Part shown: one piece after another, positions 1 through 13,083 of the stretch
Numbering within the stretch: the stretch's first letter is position 1
Layout: every line of letters starts with the position of its first letter
From: Oreohelix idahoensis
Lineage: Eukaryota > Mollusca > Gastropoda > Stylommatophora > Oreohelicidae
Length of the DNA: 64,000 nucleotides
Assembly (NCBI GenBank): GCA_024509875.1
Contig: JAMPIV010000304.1
Location: 511,501-575,500, forward strand
Reading direction: 5' to 3'
Notes under the pieces: generated by a model
Told to the model about the DNA's origin: nothing
The model's input: the letters and a program-made list of their open reading frames with translations, nothing else
Database searches by the model: none
Made by a program: the position numbers and the translations under genes

Positions 1-577
1 TAAGTCTTCCTGTCACGTGACAACATAGACCTTCAACAAATACATGCTAAGTCTTCCTGTCACGTGACAACATAGACCTTCAACAAACACATGCTAAGTC
101 TTCCTGTCACGTGACAACATAGACCTTCAACAAACATATGCTAAGTCTTCCTGTCACGTGACAACATAGACCTCCAACAAACACGTGCTAAGTCTTCCTG
201 TCAGGTGACAACATAGACCTTCAACAAACACATGCTAAGTCTTCCTGTCACGTGACAACATAGACCTTCAACAAACACATGCTAAGTCTTCAGGTCACGT
301 GACAACGTAGACCTTCAACAAACACATGCTAAGTCTTCCTGTCACTTGACAACATAGACGTCCAACAAACACATGCTAAGTCTTCCTGTCACGTGACAAC
401 ATAGACCTTCAACAAACACATGCTAAGTCTTCCAGTCACGTGACAACATAGACCTTCAACAAACACATGCTAAGTCTTCCAGTCACGTGACAACATAGAC
501 CTTCAACAAACACATGCTAAGTCTTCCTGTCACGTGACAACATAGACCTTCAACAAACACATGCTAAGTCTTCCTGT
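1..577. repeat. 47-bp satellite array (12.3 units)
   Basis: Direct tandem repeats begin at 1, 48, 95, 142 and so on every 47 bases up to 518, with a partial unit at 565-577. Units differ by only a few bases. Ten of the twelve full units carry the perfect palindrome GTCACGTGAC; the units at 189 and 330 have lost it by substitution. The unit at 142 gains a second CACGTG near its end. The array touches the left window edge, so its true length is unknown. The last partial unit runs straight into sequence resembling the R2 dispersed repeat, whose own text at 40411-40435 resembles part of the unit. The array probably grew from inside an R2 copy. Confidence 0.97.
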
Positions 578-710
578 ACCGTGCCATCAGGTCTTCCTCA
601 TCCCTTTCATTGTCATCTCTAGTTCTCTCCCTTATGTGTTTTTTAGAAATTCTCTGCCTCTCGTAATACCCTGGGGATTCCAGAACAAGGACTGCCCTGC
701 CTTGTTATGC
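565..710 (+). repeat. R2 dispersed repeat, partial copy
   Basis: This stretch aligns by eye with the target of LTR copy 2 read across its insertion site (about 40425-40501 joined to 52557-52625). Shared text includes 'gtgccatca', 'tctctagttctct' against 'tctctagctctct', and 'ggggattccagaaca' against 'ggggatcccagaaca'. No protein is encoded. The family's class is not recognised. Confidence 0.6.
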
Positions 711-837
711 TATCAAAAGGGGTACATTAGACAGACAGAGACATGGGCATGATGATATGTCTGGAGTCATACCTATATAATCACCAGCTAAGCACAATGC
801 TATAGTATACAGCAGCGTTTCTAAAAAAAAACAACCA

Positions 838-1330
838 AGTGTATGGGACGTCCCCTTAAATAAAGATAGAAATCCAACAGGGTGGAGAACTATACTGGGA
901 AGGTCGGAGATCAAGAGCCAAGTAAAGCTAACTATAAACGAGGAATGGAAGACAACATGGAAGAACAGTAGAAAAGGCAGACCCGCTTTCAAATTGCTGA
1001 AAGAACCAACAAGGACGTGCCAGGTCAGAGAAGAATTAAAGATACCATCGAACAAAAAAACTGTGGCGTCTCCGTCTTGGTGCAGCATACTTTATGATAG
1101 AGGAACCACACTGCCAAGAATGTCAGGAAGAAAATGACATAGACCACTACCTGATCCACTGTAAAAAGTACGAACAACAAAGGCTTGAATTAAAAACTTA
1201 CTATAGAAATCACAATATAGACATGACAGGCGATAAGGTTTTAAGTATAGATGCCCCAGGAGAGGCCTGTCGTAAATTTATTTTGACAGAAAGAGTCTTA
1301 GAAATAGTAGTCCGGTTTAGAGTGTAGAAT
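838..1330 (+). pseudogene. LINE 3' fragment, C-terminal zinc-knuckle region
   Basis: This is the 3' end of an old non-LTR retrotransposon. The open part at 1094-1327 (77 codons to a TAG) starts with a Cys-X2-Cys-X8-His-X4-Cys-like cluster followed by KYEQQR. That arrangement is typical of the C-terminus downstream of RNase H in I/Nimb-type LINEs, and LINE copies A and B have a comparable cluster. Upstream, 838-1093 continues the coding text in shifting frames with stops. The remnant at 35827-36540 is a relative sharing the EE.HC..C and KYEQQR pattern. It is inactive: the endonuclease, reverse transcriptase and RNase H are absent. Confidence 0.65.
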
Positions 1331-4300
1331 GATGGTGAAAAACTCAGTGATAGAAATGTAGAGATTAAATATGATGCTCCACAGAGTGCTGGAGGAGAGT
1401 AAAGACAGACTTATTTACGACAAATCGTTTCTCTCAATCTTCTCTTCCACTCTCCTGGTCAAACAATTATTTGCCAGTTTTCCAGACACACATCTGCGCT
1501 CACACCGATTTGGTGCTTCAAACACACAGACGACGTGGATACAACTATCTTAAACAAATAGGGGAAATGTTATGGGCTTTGGGTAGTCCAACACCGTAAC
1601 GATTAAGTTTATGTTGTTTATTAAAGTTAAAAAAAAGACAATCACTAAAATAATCAATTGTTTACAACAAGAATTATCAAAATTACAGAAAAATGCAAAT
1701 AACAAGGTAGGGAGGGGGTGAAGAAGACTGGTATCGACTAAGCCCGTCCCGCTTATTAGACAAAGATAAACCCAGTCCAAAGATAAATAGTTATCAGGAA
1801 CGTATGTAAGTTAACCTAACAGTAAAGTTAATTACTCTGAAAAGAGGTGTTACAAAATTAGGTATAGGTGGTAGAAAGAAATCCTGTTCTTCCCAATTGT
1901 TCTTCCCTTTACTAAGCAAATGAAAAGGAGGGGTTTTTTAAACAGAGTTAACAAATTATCAACTATCCCACTTAAAGGAACAATGTAGGGTATACAGAAA
2001 AGATATATATTACCAGGTAAGCAAGTTAACAAAATGGTTACACAAAAGATTTAATTTCCTGTCATTCATACACGCGCTAGTAAAGGCCTTCACTCATCTT
2101 GCTCTCACTTACCGATTGTGAAAAAATCTGGCACTCCATAGCATATCACAACAGCAGTTACACCTCAAACTAAATGTATGAGTGTTTGTTCAAGTTCTAG
2201 CCCCAGATTAGCGGGTAGGCGGTCAGCACATAAAAGGATCCCGTAATCGCTGGAAAATGAATCTGTAATTGTGTCTCTTTTCTTAATAACAGTTTCTATG
2301 GGAGGGCACGGTCTCTGATACCGGGGTGAGGATGGTGTGGTCTATTTGACTTTGCCGCTGATAATACAATTCTTACGCGTGCTGGTACACTTTATCCGTG
2401 AGGTATGGTTTAAGTCCAGTGAGAAAACTAGTCACATCACTGTCCAGGAAAAAATATGTATTCTCTCTCTGTATCAGTAAACTAACAAAAGCTCGGGCCA
2501 GTGTTCTTCTTCCCGTTACGACTTAATTGGCTTGATGGTGGGTTAAATTTGTCTTTGGGTGTGCTTTCTTTGCTATAAGTTAGATAGCGGAATTCCAAAT
2601 ATAGAATCGCCTCAAAGATTAAAAATTTACACAGTCTCAACAAGTTCTGCGTCAGGGGAACTCTACACACTGTTTATGCTTTACTTTGCTTAGATTGATT
2701 TGCTTTATTGCTTTCTTAATGCTGGGATTGCACAGGTTACGATCACTCTGTATGAAAGAAAAAAAGACATGTAATATACCGAAAAACAAATAACCTTCTA
2801 AAGCGCGATGAATTTCCCGTTAAGACTATTTTATATACGCTCGCGTATTTAATTATGTATTTAATAAAACACTGCGCGAGTTTTAGTGGTTAAAACACAC
2901 ATCTATAAATATAGGGCTTAACTAAATTTATTAATTATAAATTCCTTCGCGACTTTAAAAGTTAATTTAAGCATTTAACATCTATTATCTTTTGGAAATA
3001 ATATAGCAGGTATATCATTACATTTACAACTGGAACTATTGAGATGGTTTAATTTAATAGATTTAAATTAACACAAAATCCAGTGAAATAGAATGAATGA
3101 ACTAGACCACTGATCACTTTACACAATATATATATTACCGCTTTGCACAGAATAGAATTCACTGCCAATATGTATAAAATCCATGGGATAATCTAGCAAG
3201 ATTTCAAATATAGCTAGTGCTTCTGTTAAGTTCTGGCCAGCGAGTGATAAAGTGTATTTCTACGTGGTCTGTATATATCTAGAATGAAATGAAAGATGAG
3301 TGGGACATGAGAAACTTGACAGCTTTTTTTTATCTCAGAAGACTTTTGGGGATCTGACCGCCAGACCAAAGAGAGAAGCCGCCCCTGGCCTCTCGTATCT
3401 TCGCTCGCTGCTTGCGTCAGCTTTCCCCGTTCGCTCCCACTGCGATCGGTTCCGTGTTTAACACCGAGATGCGAAATCGTTTCAGGGACCACTACTGTCT
3501 TTGATAGCATGCCGCCCGTCCTTCCTGAGATCTCCCCCAGTGTCTTTCTTCTGACCGCTCTGGTCCATCTTGCGAGCGGTTTAGTGTTCGCGCGGAGATG
3601 ATAAATACCTGCGAGAAACTAGCTTCTCTGCTCGGGGATCGTCTCAGTGTCTTTAGATCTCATGCCGCCTACTAAATGAGTCCCGGTGGAATCGGTTCGC
3701 TCTGGCGAAACCAAAAAGTTACAACAAATGTTCAGGGGTTCTAATGTTATGAAAAGCTAAAGTCCCTTTAATCATCCATCAAATCAGGGAAAATTCACTT
3801 GTCGAACTAGACGTACGTCACAAGGCTCAATCAATACTTAAAAGATTTATACATAAAACAAAGGAAAGCATATAAGGTTAGTACTTCAGAAAAGACATTC
3901 AACCAAATAGAAATTAAGCAGCAAGAAATAACAAATTGTCGTAGATTTTCGATAGGAGAATTAAGACTAGGTTTGGTCCCTTCTGAATAGGTTTGAATAG
4001 GAGATAGACTCAGTGAGAGTTAGTAAAAGGTAATAGAATTTCCACACACGTGAGATGATAGATTTTGATATAGTGGCTGTCTCTGAAAGCGAAAAGAATT
4101 CTTCTCTCTCTCACCTATCTTCTACAACAGTTGTTACAGCGTCAGACAGACTACACCAATATACATATTACGTATATTTCTATCACTCACAGGCACGCAC
4201 ATACACGTGACGACAGGTAAACACACAGACGTGGGAAAACTATAACAATGATATATATATTATCTAGAACGAGCTGACCAAACACGATTATTAAGTTCAA

Positions 4301-6689
4301 GAGCGACTTTAATATCAGGAAAAATCGGCTCACAACATCAAAGAAAGTACATCAAGGAAAATACATATACACATAGTCATAAAAATTCAAGGAAATGTTG
4401 CAAGGATGATAGCCCCGTTATAGTGTTAACTCTAGGTTTAGCCCGGCCCCGTTAAGAGAACAGATGATGGCGCCCGAGTCACAGATACATAGGGTTTGAG
4501 TCTAAGAGTTTTCTTTGTTTTATCTCGTAATTATATGCACAGAGTTTGAAAAAAATCTGATTTAACCTAAGACAAAAACACAAGAACTCTAGCCTTAGCA
4601 ACAAATTATGCAGATTGAAAAAAAATTAGGACAGCAACAGGGTGTCAAAGATATAATAGTGAAAATATCACTCAAACCAACGTACACTCATTCATTCCGC
4701 CATGGCCTCTCATACATGTACTCACGACTTTGCTCGCTGCCTCTTGGAACACACTGATTTTAGATCTTCACACAGACTCAAAAAATGCAGTCTTCTGCCA
4801 AGAAGTCCCCAGTTCCAAAAGACGTATTTAACTCGGAGTCTCCGGGAACGACTACTTGGGTGTGCAAATTTGTTCAAATGTCTGATTAAGTCACCTAACA
4901 ATTGTTCCAGGCGCGGGAGTTAGCAGAGCACAGTGTCAATAGCGTAGGTTTCTAGAAATGATGAATGTCAGGTCGGTGCCTTCCCTCAGTATAGGATTCA
5001 CTTTAGTCACACCACAGATTTGTCCACAAAAATATATATATATATAGTCGGGAAATGTTAGTTAATACTTGAAGTATTTCGCGCCACCAGGCAGAAAGAT
5101 TACGTAGAGTTTTTCTAGAAGAAATTAAGATCTGGCTCCAAGGTCCAGTATTTATCATTACAGTCTTTGAAAACCCGTTATTGGGAGATAGTATTTCTGG
5201 CTAACTCGGGTTGCATATGCACTGTTTAGACCAGTGGTACTTAAGAAACCCACGTGGTTCAAAATAAGGACTGTCTATTTCTTCACAAGTATGGAAACTA
5301 CTACTAGGTGCTGGTAAAGTTAGGGTCACCCCAAAACTTTCACTGTGTGGAGGAAAAATAACACATATAATATAATAAACAGAATCTGACTGGTTATAAC
5401 TTACATTTAAACTTGCAAGCAGAGAGCTTTGCTTATCATTTAAACTTCCCGTGACGTAAGTTATATTTAAAAATCAGCAATCCTCATGAATTAGGAACAC
5501 GTGCGTATTCCGTCACCATTCATGAGGCTCGATTCTAGAGTTTATACGTTAGTTTAGAAAAATACACTCGACTGAGTATTAGCGGTTAAATTAAATTCAT
5601 AAATAGCTACAATTTCCGTTATAAGCTAGAAATTTTAATTTTATTCTGCTTTCCACTGAATGCTTCCCTAGAAAATATAATAGCCTACCACTTTATTTCT
5701 CTTCTGCGCTAAAGAAATAGATTAAAATGAATTAAGCGATTAAACACTTTAACACTCACAAAATCTATATATCTATCATATTAATTACCTCAACCACAGA
5801 ATTACAGGTAGTCGCACAACTTAAGAATAAAAATGCTGAAAATATTTCTGGAAGTCTAGAAGTTCGACAAATTGCCGAAACAAACTGAGATACTTCGCTA
5901 ACAGCTATTCTGTTTACGAGCAACCTATCTACTGTGAGTCTATGAGCGAGAATGAAATTAAAGTTTCAAACTTGGCCAATATCTTTAAAATCAGACAAAG
6001 GGCCCAAACTTATTTCGCCAAGCGAAATTATCTCCCTTGTCCGTATAACACCTTCGTCCGCTTATCGCGTGACGTAACAGCCATCAGTGGCCGAGGGCTT
6101 GCATGAGTTGCAAATCTCAGACCACCGTCTGCAGTGCGGAGTGGATTTTCACGCTAAGCCGGGTTTTTCCTGACGAAAAAGCTCATGCGTTTACTGAAAT
6201 GCAGACTCTCTGTCTACTTTCCATGTCCCTCGGGTGAATTTTCACGCCCCAGGCCAGAGACCCTCAGACGAATGTCTAGCGAATGCTGTAAATTCACGCC
6301 TATCGTCCGACCAGCGCGACTGACATGTACGCAATACCACCCAGGTGCGATTCTCAGTTTTAGAGAAAGGAAAACAGGTAAAGTTTGCGAATTATATGAA
6401 AATAATATTCGCAAAACGAATGGATGAAAAATATACAGGAAAAAGGAAATACAGAGATAATAAAAGAGAGAATTCGGGTGAAAGAATAGGAAGAAGATGT
6501 AGGAAATTAAATGAATATAAACCCTACGTGACACAAATCAATAAAAAAAAAAAAACAACAGAAAAAAATGTTATAGTTTACTAACTACTCATAGGACAAG
6601 GAAAGACAACGAGGTTTAAAAAAAAAAAACAACTCAAAAAGAACAAATACTAATACAAATTAAAACCAAGTGTAAAGGACAATAGTTAT
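1331..6689. other. Noncoding stretch, no recognised feature
   Basis: About 5.3 kb with only short, compositionally random open frames. Segments near 3360-3700 and 6170-6340 are GC-richer than their AT-rich surroundings. A phrase like 'tggcctctc..ta..ttcgctcgctgc' occurs near 3385 and again, diverged, near 4702, which hints at an old duplication or LTR pair that could not be confirmed by eye. There is a short (AT)n run near 5030-5043. No RNA gene or exon could be supported. Confidence 0.5.
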
Positions 6690-6801
6690 CTATAAACAAT
6701 ACAAAAGAGAAAATAAAATGGACAAATACTAATATAAATAAAAATCAGCAACTGCAAAAGACAATAGTTATTTAAATTGAATACAAAATTAGTAAATAAA
6801 A
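6639..6801. repeat. Tandem duplication, about 80-bp unit (2 copies)
   Basis: The phrase 'caaatactaata' recurs about 80 bases apart, followed each time by 'ggacaatagttat' or 'agacaatagttat' and ending in 'aaataaaatg'. The two copies are diverged. The second copy leads into the R1 repeat text. Confidence 0.6.
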
Positions 6802-6934
6802 TGACACTAAATACCCCAATTATAACCAATTTACAGGTTGAACGGTGTAGACCAAGATGGAACGAGAAGAGGCAATAACGGTCAGCTGTTAAGTGCCCGC
6901 TCTCCACCCATCACCTCTCCAAAAACAACAACAA
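6690..6934 (+). repeat. R1 dispersed repeat, copy 1
   Basis: About 240 bases match the reverse complement of 54262-54506 with roughly 90% identity by eye. Shared text includes the Kozak-like 'ccaagatggaacgagaagagg' neighbourhood and 'gcccgctctccacccatcacctc'. It ends in a (CAA)n run, after which the hAT-type end begins at 6935. R1 encodes no evident protein. Its other copy is cut at 54506 by the LTR of the right-hand retrotransposon. Confidence 0.75.
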
Positions 6935-7023
6935 CAGTTTCTCAAACTGTGTTCCGCGGAACACTAGTGTTCCGCGAGCTATTGAAAGGGGTTCCGCGAA
7001 GAAAGAATGTAGAACCGGTTGTC

Positions 7024-7377
<354 letters not shown>

Positions 7378-9610
7378 ACTACTGATAGTTCTTATTATTA
7401 TTATTTTAGCTGCATTAATTACTTTCTTTATTTACTGTGACGGTATTGTCTCCCCTGCTCCGCAGTAGTGGACCAACAATGGCCAGACTTAGAGTATAAT
7501 GATGAGGGTCTTCAAAGGTTGAAAACCTTCGCTCAAGATTACTCTTGGCAGAGATAAAAATAGAAGAATGATGCTTCAAGACAGCCTCACAAGATTTTAA
7601 AGAAAAGCAAGCATAACAACAGAGATCACCTAAGCTGTCATGAACTTATTATTCTCCCGCCCCTTCTGTGAGGTAATATGTTTTTTCTCGTATTTCTGAG
7701 CCCCAGCTGAAGGTGATTCAGCAAAATCTTAATCTAATAGCTCTATCTGGTTATGTATTTAGAACAATATGAGTCACACGGGTGCAGACATACACTTCAC
7801 TCAACAGTGATTAATCCAACTATAGATTTACTGTTACAGATAAACATGTTTAATAATCACTTATAGTTTAACAATGTAAAATAAATAAAGTTGTTTATAA
7901 AAAAAGATGCTATGATAGTTAACATCATCGTATGGTTTAAGCAATGATGGAAATTATGAAAAAATGTGAAAATTTCTTTGATTGCTATAGTACTTACCTT
8001 CTGGTGTGGGGTCGGTTGGCATCTGCTTCAGCCGCTGATGGTTCCCACGGGTAGTTTGGACGGCAGTTCTCTACAATAGTCAAGTTTCGTGGCCATAGAA
8101 CGTCACGTGGTAATTCTGAGGTAACTACAAAAGTTGTCAAGCGTCTTCAAGACCCGCTTTGGTGTAAAGCGTCGACTGCAGGCAACTTATGAAATTTACT
8201 GAAGTGCTTGTATAATAAATGTGTACACCATGATATCATCATCCACTCTCTACTCTCTATGGAGCATGGGGCTATCTCTGCTATTGGTTCCTATTGAGGA
8301 AACCCGCACGAAGCAGTCACTAGCTCTTGAGCAGTGGTGGTTCATGGTTCAATCTATTTGCAGTGATGAAATTGTCAGCCTCATATGCCACTGTACACCC
8401 ACAAGCAAATTATACTTGTTAAATGATAAAATATACATATTACAACATACCCCGAGTTTATCGGGCGAGCACATACGAGATTTTTTGCACAGAAACGTCC
8501 GAATATTGTCGGACAACTGATTAAAATGTCGTCTCTTTCAGGTGGGTTAGGTGTTTAAGTGAGTACACTTGAAGTTGGCTCCTAGAACTTAAGGCACAGA
8601 ATGATGTATCGGGTTACTCTCTTCTAATCTTAGAATTCACTTCCAGTCCTATGGCCTGTCCTATATTTGGGTCCTAATATTCCGTGTTCCTGGCTGTCCA
8701 TGGTTTCTTTTTGTCGAAATTGGAAGTCAGTGAAGTAGTCTTACAACGCTGTAAAATATAAGCGAAATTTTCGCCTACACACCAAGGTTGCTGCTTAGAG
8801 GAGAAGTCCAATCAGGAGCAGTCTATTTTAGCATCTCAAACGCCAAACCAATTGTGAATAAGTGTCTGATTTTGGTAGGGGTCCCCACACAACCCTCATG
8901 TAGAACATTACTACATGACAACATAAGATATCGCCCTTTACATGTGATTTTCAAACTCAATAGCCATATAAGGTCTTGCTTCTTCTGTTTCGTCTGTCAT
9001 ATTTACAAACTCACTACTTCACAGATCTAACATTATAACCTCCTCCAAGATGTTACTTTCTGGTAGTTGATTATCACAACAAATTCCATCTGCCGGAAGT
9101 GTTACATCACTGTCCGTGTCTTAATCTTTGACAAGATGTTTATCCTCCTACACCCCAGTGAAATCGTCCGTGTATTTGGGCTCGTTATGTTTGCGAACTA
9201 GCATCTTATCATGCAACAACATGGTTTCGTGTATCTTCCCAGACAAAAAGTCTGGGTTAGCAATAGGAATATCGCTCAGTTTAGACTCTTACTCCATCTA
9301 GAGCTGGCGATAAGCGAAAAATCGATGTGGCAAGCTCACTCCTTTGCTAAGCGTCGCCGATAACAAAGGAGAGAATAACCAGAAGAGAGGGGTAGGTGAG
9401 AGGTGTGACAAGATGTGATGAGAAAACCTTGAACGATAAAAGCGAAAAGAACGAATGCTGGAAGAACTAGCACATAAAAAGAATGGCAAAGTAATAATGC
9501 CGGAGATAAGTGAAGGCCAGAAAAATAGAACGAACGTATTTCGTGACACTCGACACAGCTTAAACTTTATTTTAATTAATCGTAAAATATAATATAAACT
9601 TGTAAAATGC
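7378..9610. other. Noncoding interior of the hAT remnant
   Basis: No family-like coding sequence was seen. Open frames at 8221-8520 and 8788-9030 lack recognisable domains. On the minus strand near 7998-8090 there is a possible splice-donor-like CCAGAAG|GTAAGT, with nothing around it to support an exon. Confidence 0.45.
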
Positions 9611-9700
9611 TACCTTAAACCTAATTTTTAGGATCACTGTTCCGTCAGTTCATGTCAAATGAATAAGTGTTCCGTGACTAAAAAAGTTTGAGAAACGCTG

Positions 9701-10018
9701 GTGTAGATCATACCAAGGAGTCTTCAACTCTGCAAAAGAGCGAGAAGCTCTACAGCTCTAGTTAAACAACATACACACAAACATACAGACATATACACAT
9801 GCATGCACACACACACACTTATATTAGAGAGAACGACAGACAAACTGAATGACTGAGAGACAGATAGAAAGAGTAATAGATAGAGACAGTCGGATAATTT
9901 AAAAAAAGATAGAAGACAGATATCAACGATGATGATGATGATGATAGCATGAAGCTACCACTGTATCTAATCCCTTTGAAGTAAGAACGCATATGTGGCA
10001 AATTTGTTTTACACTATG
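9701..10018. other. Noncoding with microsatellites
   Basis: This holds an imperfect CA-rich run near 9770-9820 and a (GAT)n run near 9929-9946. Nothing else is recognised. Confidence 0.6.
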
Positions 10019-10135
10019 CTATGACGTTGTCAACCCAATGCACAACCTCATATAAGTAGCCATGTACGACATGCTTGAGGATGCGATAGTCCTATTCTGT
10101 CTGTGTCTTGTCAGAGGCCCCCCCCCCCCACAGGA
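10019..10135 (+). repeat. R2 dispersed repeat, internal fragment
   Basis: This matches 52745-52860 and more weakly 38270-38345 in the same orientation. Shared text includes 'aatgcacaacctca', 'gtacgacatgc' and 'tcctattctgtct' before a poly-C run at about 10119. It is noncoding. Confidence 0.7.
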
Positions 10136-11117
10136 ACTACCCACGGGAGATATCGATGATGTTCTCCTTGTATTAACGCCTGTTGTTTTACATTTTCTGA
10201 CAGGAATCATCTCTGATGGCGGCAATGACCCAAAGCAAACACCATCTCACTGTGAGGTCACTATGCGAATCACCGGACCGAGTAATGTCGACGTGGCGTT
10301 GCTTGAAAAGAGGGTTGTCCCTTGTCTGGAAGCTGCAGCAACGTCTACTAGATGTCTGGTACTGATTTAACAGTACTGGGTCAAATGTCAATACACATCT
10401 GCGACAGTAGCGTAACTATCACCGGAGTAGCCGGCACATCTTGGGGCTCCAGCACAGAGTGGGCTCCGGAAAGTGGTGGTCGGAAGGAACCCTCGCCTTT
10501 TATATTCTGCATATATCCTTTTAATGTTATTTGTTCAGGTAGAAAACATCGTAGCATGCCCATGTTTCTCACACTCCCTAAAGCAGCGGTAGGCAATCCC
10601 GGAACTGTGGGGTTCTACTTTAGACATACTGAACGCTCTAAAGATCTACTTTCGTAAAATCATATCTTTTTCGGAGTTTATTAGTACAGTACTTTGAATT
10701 TTGAATAAGTGTAGTATTTATGTAACTTTTATCTCTGTCGCACGATCTGCTTCACGTAATTTCATCAACGTAGCTGTAAAAAATTTAAACGAAATTATGT
10801 TTTACCGAATGTCAACTTCACTTCAAACAAAAGATGACATTCTTATCTCACACAGTTAACTAATAAATCATGGCTTTCACTGGGAACACGAGGAGAAAGA
10901 AAAAATACCGTTAATCTTGGGATTCTTCTTCAATTAGGCTGTTCTACGCTTCAACTGGGATTACGGGCGTTTAAATGCCGACACGAGAGGGCTAGTCCGA
11001 AATTTCCGTGGCTTAAAAGGCATATCTTCCCCCCCCTATAGATCTACCAAATCCATACCCTGAGATCTACCGATAGATCCCAATCAACATTGCCGACCCT
11101 TCCCAATTGGATAATTT
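10136..11117. other. Noncoding; possible MITE near 10583-11106
   Basis: The segment starting near 10583 (AGCGGTAGGCAATC) and the minus-strand text ending near 11106 (AAGGGTCGGCAATG) are weakly similar inverted ends of hAT-MITE type, but no clear target duplication was found. The remainder shows no recognised feature. Confidence 0.3.
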
Positions 11118-11129
11118 CTTAGGAGCGTC
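11118..11129. repeat. Outer direct repeat around LINE A (left)
   Basis: CTTAGGAGCGTC occurs here and again at 17201-17212, outside the inner target duplication of LINE A. It may be the target duplication of an older element into whose tail LINE A inserted, or the true duplication of a longer LINE A. Confidence 0.45.
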
Positions 11130-11149
11130 ATTCTTTCTTTTTTCTTCTT

Positions 11150-11160
11150 CTGCGTTTGTT
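11150..11160. repeat. Target-site duplication of LINE A (left)
   Basis: CTGCGTTTGTT abuts the (CTT)n tail of LINE A and recurs exactly at 16905-16915, next to the proposed 5' end. Confidence 0.6.
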
Positions 11161-11200
11161 CTTCTTCTTCTTCTTCTTCTTGCGATCGCATCTTTGATGA

Positions 11201-11998
11201 TTACACCGTCAGACGAGTTCTCATGATGAATTCGACTGTTGTTTGAAGTTCCTCTTTAACTCCATATAGCTTTGAGTTTAGTGTTGAGCCATTGGGCCAG
11301 TATATCTTTCTTAACTGGTCATACAGAGGACAGTCCTGTAGAACATGCTCAGCAGTTTGTTCGTTTAATCCACATGTGCACAGTGGTGAAGCAGACAATC
11401 GTAGCTTGTGCATGTGCTTATTCAGTTTGTTATGCCCTGTCCTGAGTCGAAAAATAGTTATCTGTCCCTGCCGGTCGAGAGTGTGATAGTCGTCTTTGGG
11501 TTGGTTCTGTTCTCTTCTGATAGTCTGGATAGCTCTCTTTTTCTCAAAGTATGTGACTTCATTATCTTCTTGTTCACATTTCCTCCCTTTTTTTGCAAGT
11601 TTATCTGCCTTTTCATTTCCGGGTACACCACAATGAGATGGTACCCACTGAAGTATGGTTCTCTTTTTGGCAGCTACCTTGTTTAGTTCATTTCTCAGAT
11701 GCGGGAGTTTACCACCCTTGAGAGCTTGCAGGACAGACAGTGCATCTGTGAGGATGACTACCTGGTGGCAGTCAGAGTTGGTGTTATAAATCATATTTGC
11801 AGCTTGCTCTAGAGCTTGAACCTCAGCTGTATAGTTGGAACAGAATTTACCAGTGGGAATGTGCCTAGTCTCATAGTGGTTGTCAGGATATGAGATAAAG
11901 ATCCCGGCACCTCCATTCCTAACAGCATTAGTTGCTGATCCATCTGTATAGGCATGTATCCATGATTGATCGGGATAGCTTTCTTGGATCATACTCAA
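11201..11998 (-). pseudogene. LINE A RNase H and C-terminal domain
   Basis: This 265-codon frame carries a type I RNase H: the TDGSA motif near residue 20, an acidic residue in YTAEVQALE, the ILTDALS motif and WVPSHCGVPGNEKAD. These four positions correspond to the DEDD catalytic residues. RNase H removes the RNA strand of the RNA-DNA hybrid during reverse transcription. Downstream is RLRTGHNKLN and a Cys-X-Cys-X8-His-X4-Cys cluster. It is cut off from the RT frame by one lost base near 12110. The first methionine is internal to the original protein, not a true start. The frame ends at a TAA shared with copy B. Confidence 0.88.
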
Positions 11999-13083
11999 TG
12001 TAGCAGTTCGTTTTTGCAGATCATTATACTCCCATCCACTTGTGAGACCACTGACTGATGTATTAATTTGGAGGGCACTGCTGGCCTGCTCCCATGGTAC
12101 AGGGTATAGGTGGGCTTCAGTGGTGTTGTCTTCATGGATAGGTCTTCTTGATGCTGTCTTATAAGTCTTTTCCCCCGATGCACAAAGCTGCTACGCTTTA
12201 GACGTCCCAATGCCAGATCATCTAGTCTTGCCTTCATTGGGTGCATTGGCATACTGTAGTACTTTTCCATCTGGATCATGGTTTTTGTGTCTCTTCTATG
12301 GGACAATGTCTGTAATCCAGCAACCTTCTGCATCTCTGTTATTGGTGTAGTTTTCATGGCTCCTGTAATGAGCCTGAGAGCTTGATTTTGCACCTTGTCC
12401 AAAGACTGCAGATGTGAGTTAGCAGCTGATGACCATGCTGCTGAGCTAAACTCTATGTGTGGTCTTATTACTCCATTATAAATCTTCTTTAGATTTCGTT
12501 CATTTGCTCCCCAGTTGGTACCTGCTAATTTTCTGAGTATGCCTAGTCGTCTTCGGGCCTTTCCTTCTGCATTTTCAATATGCTTGTTCCATGTAAGCCT
12601 TTGGTCAAATGTCACCCCAAGATAGGTGGGGTAGCTTTCTTCCTTGATCACGGTTGTCCCTAGGTGTATGTTAGCTGATTTGTCCTTGGGGGCGAGGGAG
12701 AACAGTGTTGTGGAGGTTTTGTCTGTGTTTATTGTGATAAGCCATTTCTCTGCCCATGACACTAGCATGTCTGCTGCCCGCTGCATTCTATAATTTGCTG
12801 TGGTGACATTTTCATCAGCGCACCAGAGTACTAGGTCATCTGCATATAAGGCAGCTTTAACTCCTGCAGGGAGATCTTTCACCAGGTCATTGATGTAAAC
12901 AAGGAAGAGTGTTGGGGAAATTACTCCTCCTTGAGGTACCCCCTGATGGAGCAACACTTTTCTGCTCTGCAGACCGTCAAGAGTGACTCTAGTTCTCCTG
13001 TTATGCAAGTATGACTGGATCCATTTCATCATGTTGCCTTGGATTCCACTTCTCCTAAGTTTTGCAATGAGGCCATCTTTCAC
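11995..13083 (-). pseudogene. LINE A reverse transcriptase, palm to thumb
   Basis: This 362-codon frame begins just after the AFDKV motif and contains QGVPQGGVISPTLF, then the catalytic YADD box (LYADDLVLW), then NTDKT and LGVTFD. These are the order and spacing of non-LTR reverse transcriptase motifs. It is separated from the upstream RT part by a one-base deletion that creates a TGA near 13083. It is separated from the RNase H by another deletion near 12110, after which the last 30 or so residues are out of frame. Copy B is uninterrupted across both points. Confidence 0.9.

Noticed and set aside
1..577. CRISPR-like array
   Set aside because: The 47-bp units are head-to-tail copies without unique spacers, and the context is animal nuclear DNA. 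It is a satellite.
6185..6584. Overlapping plus-strand frames of 80 and 79 codons
   Set aside because: No domain, start context or conservation supports them, and the region is mixed GC-rich and poly-A sequence.
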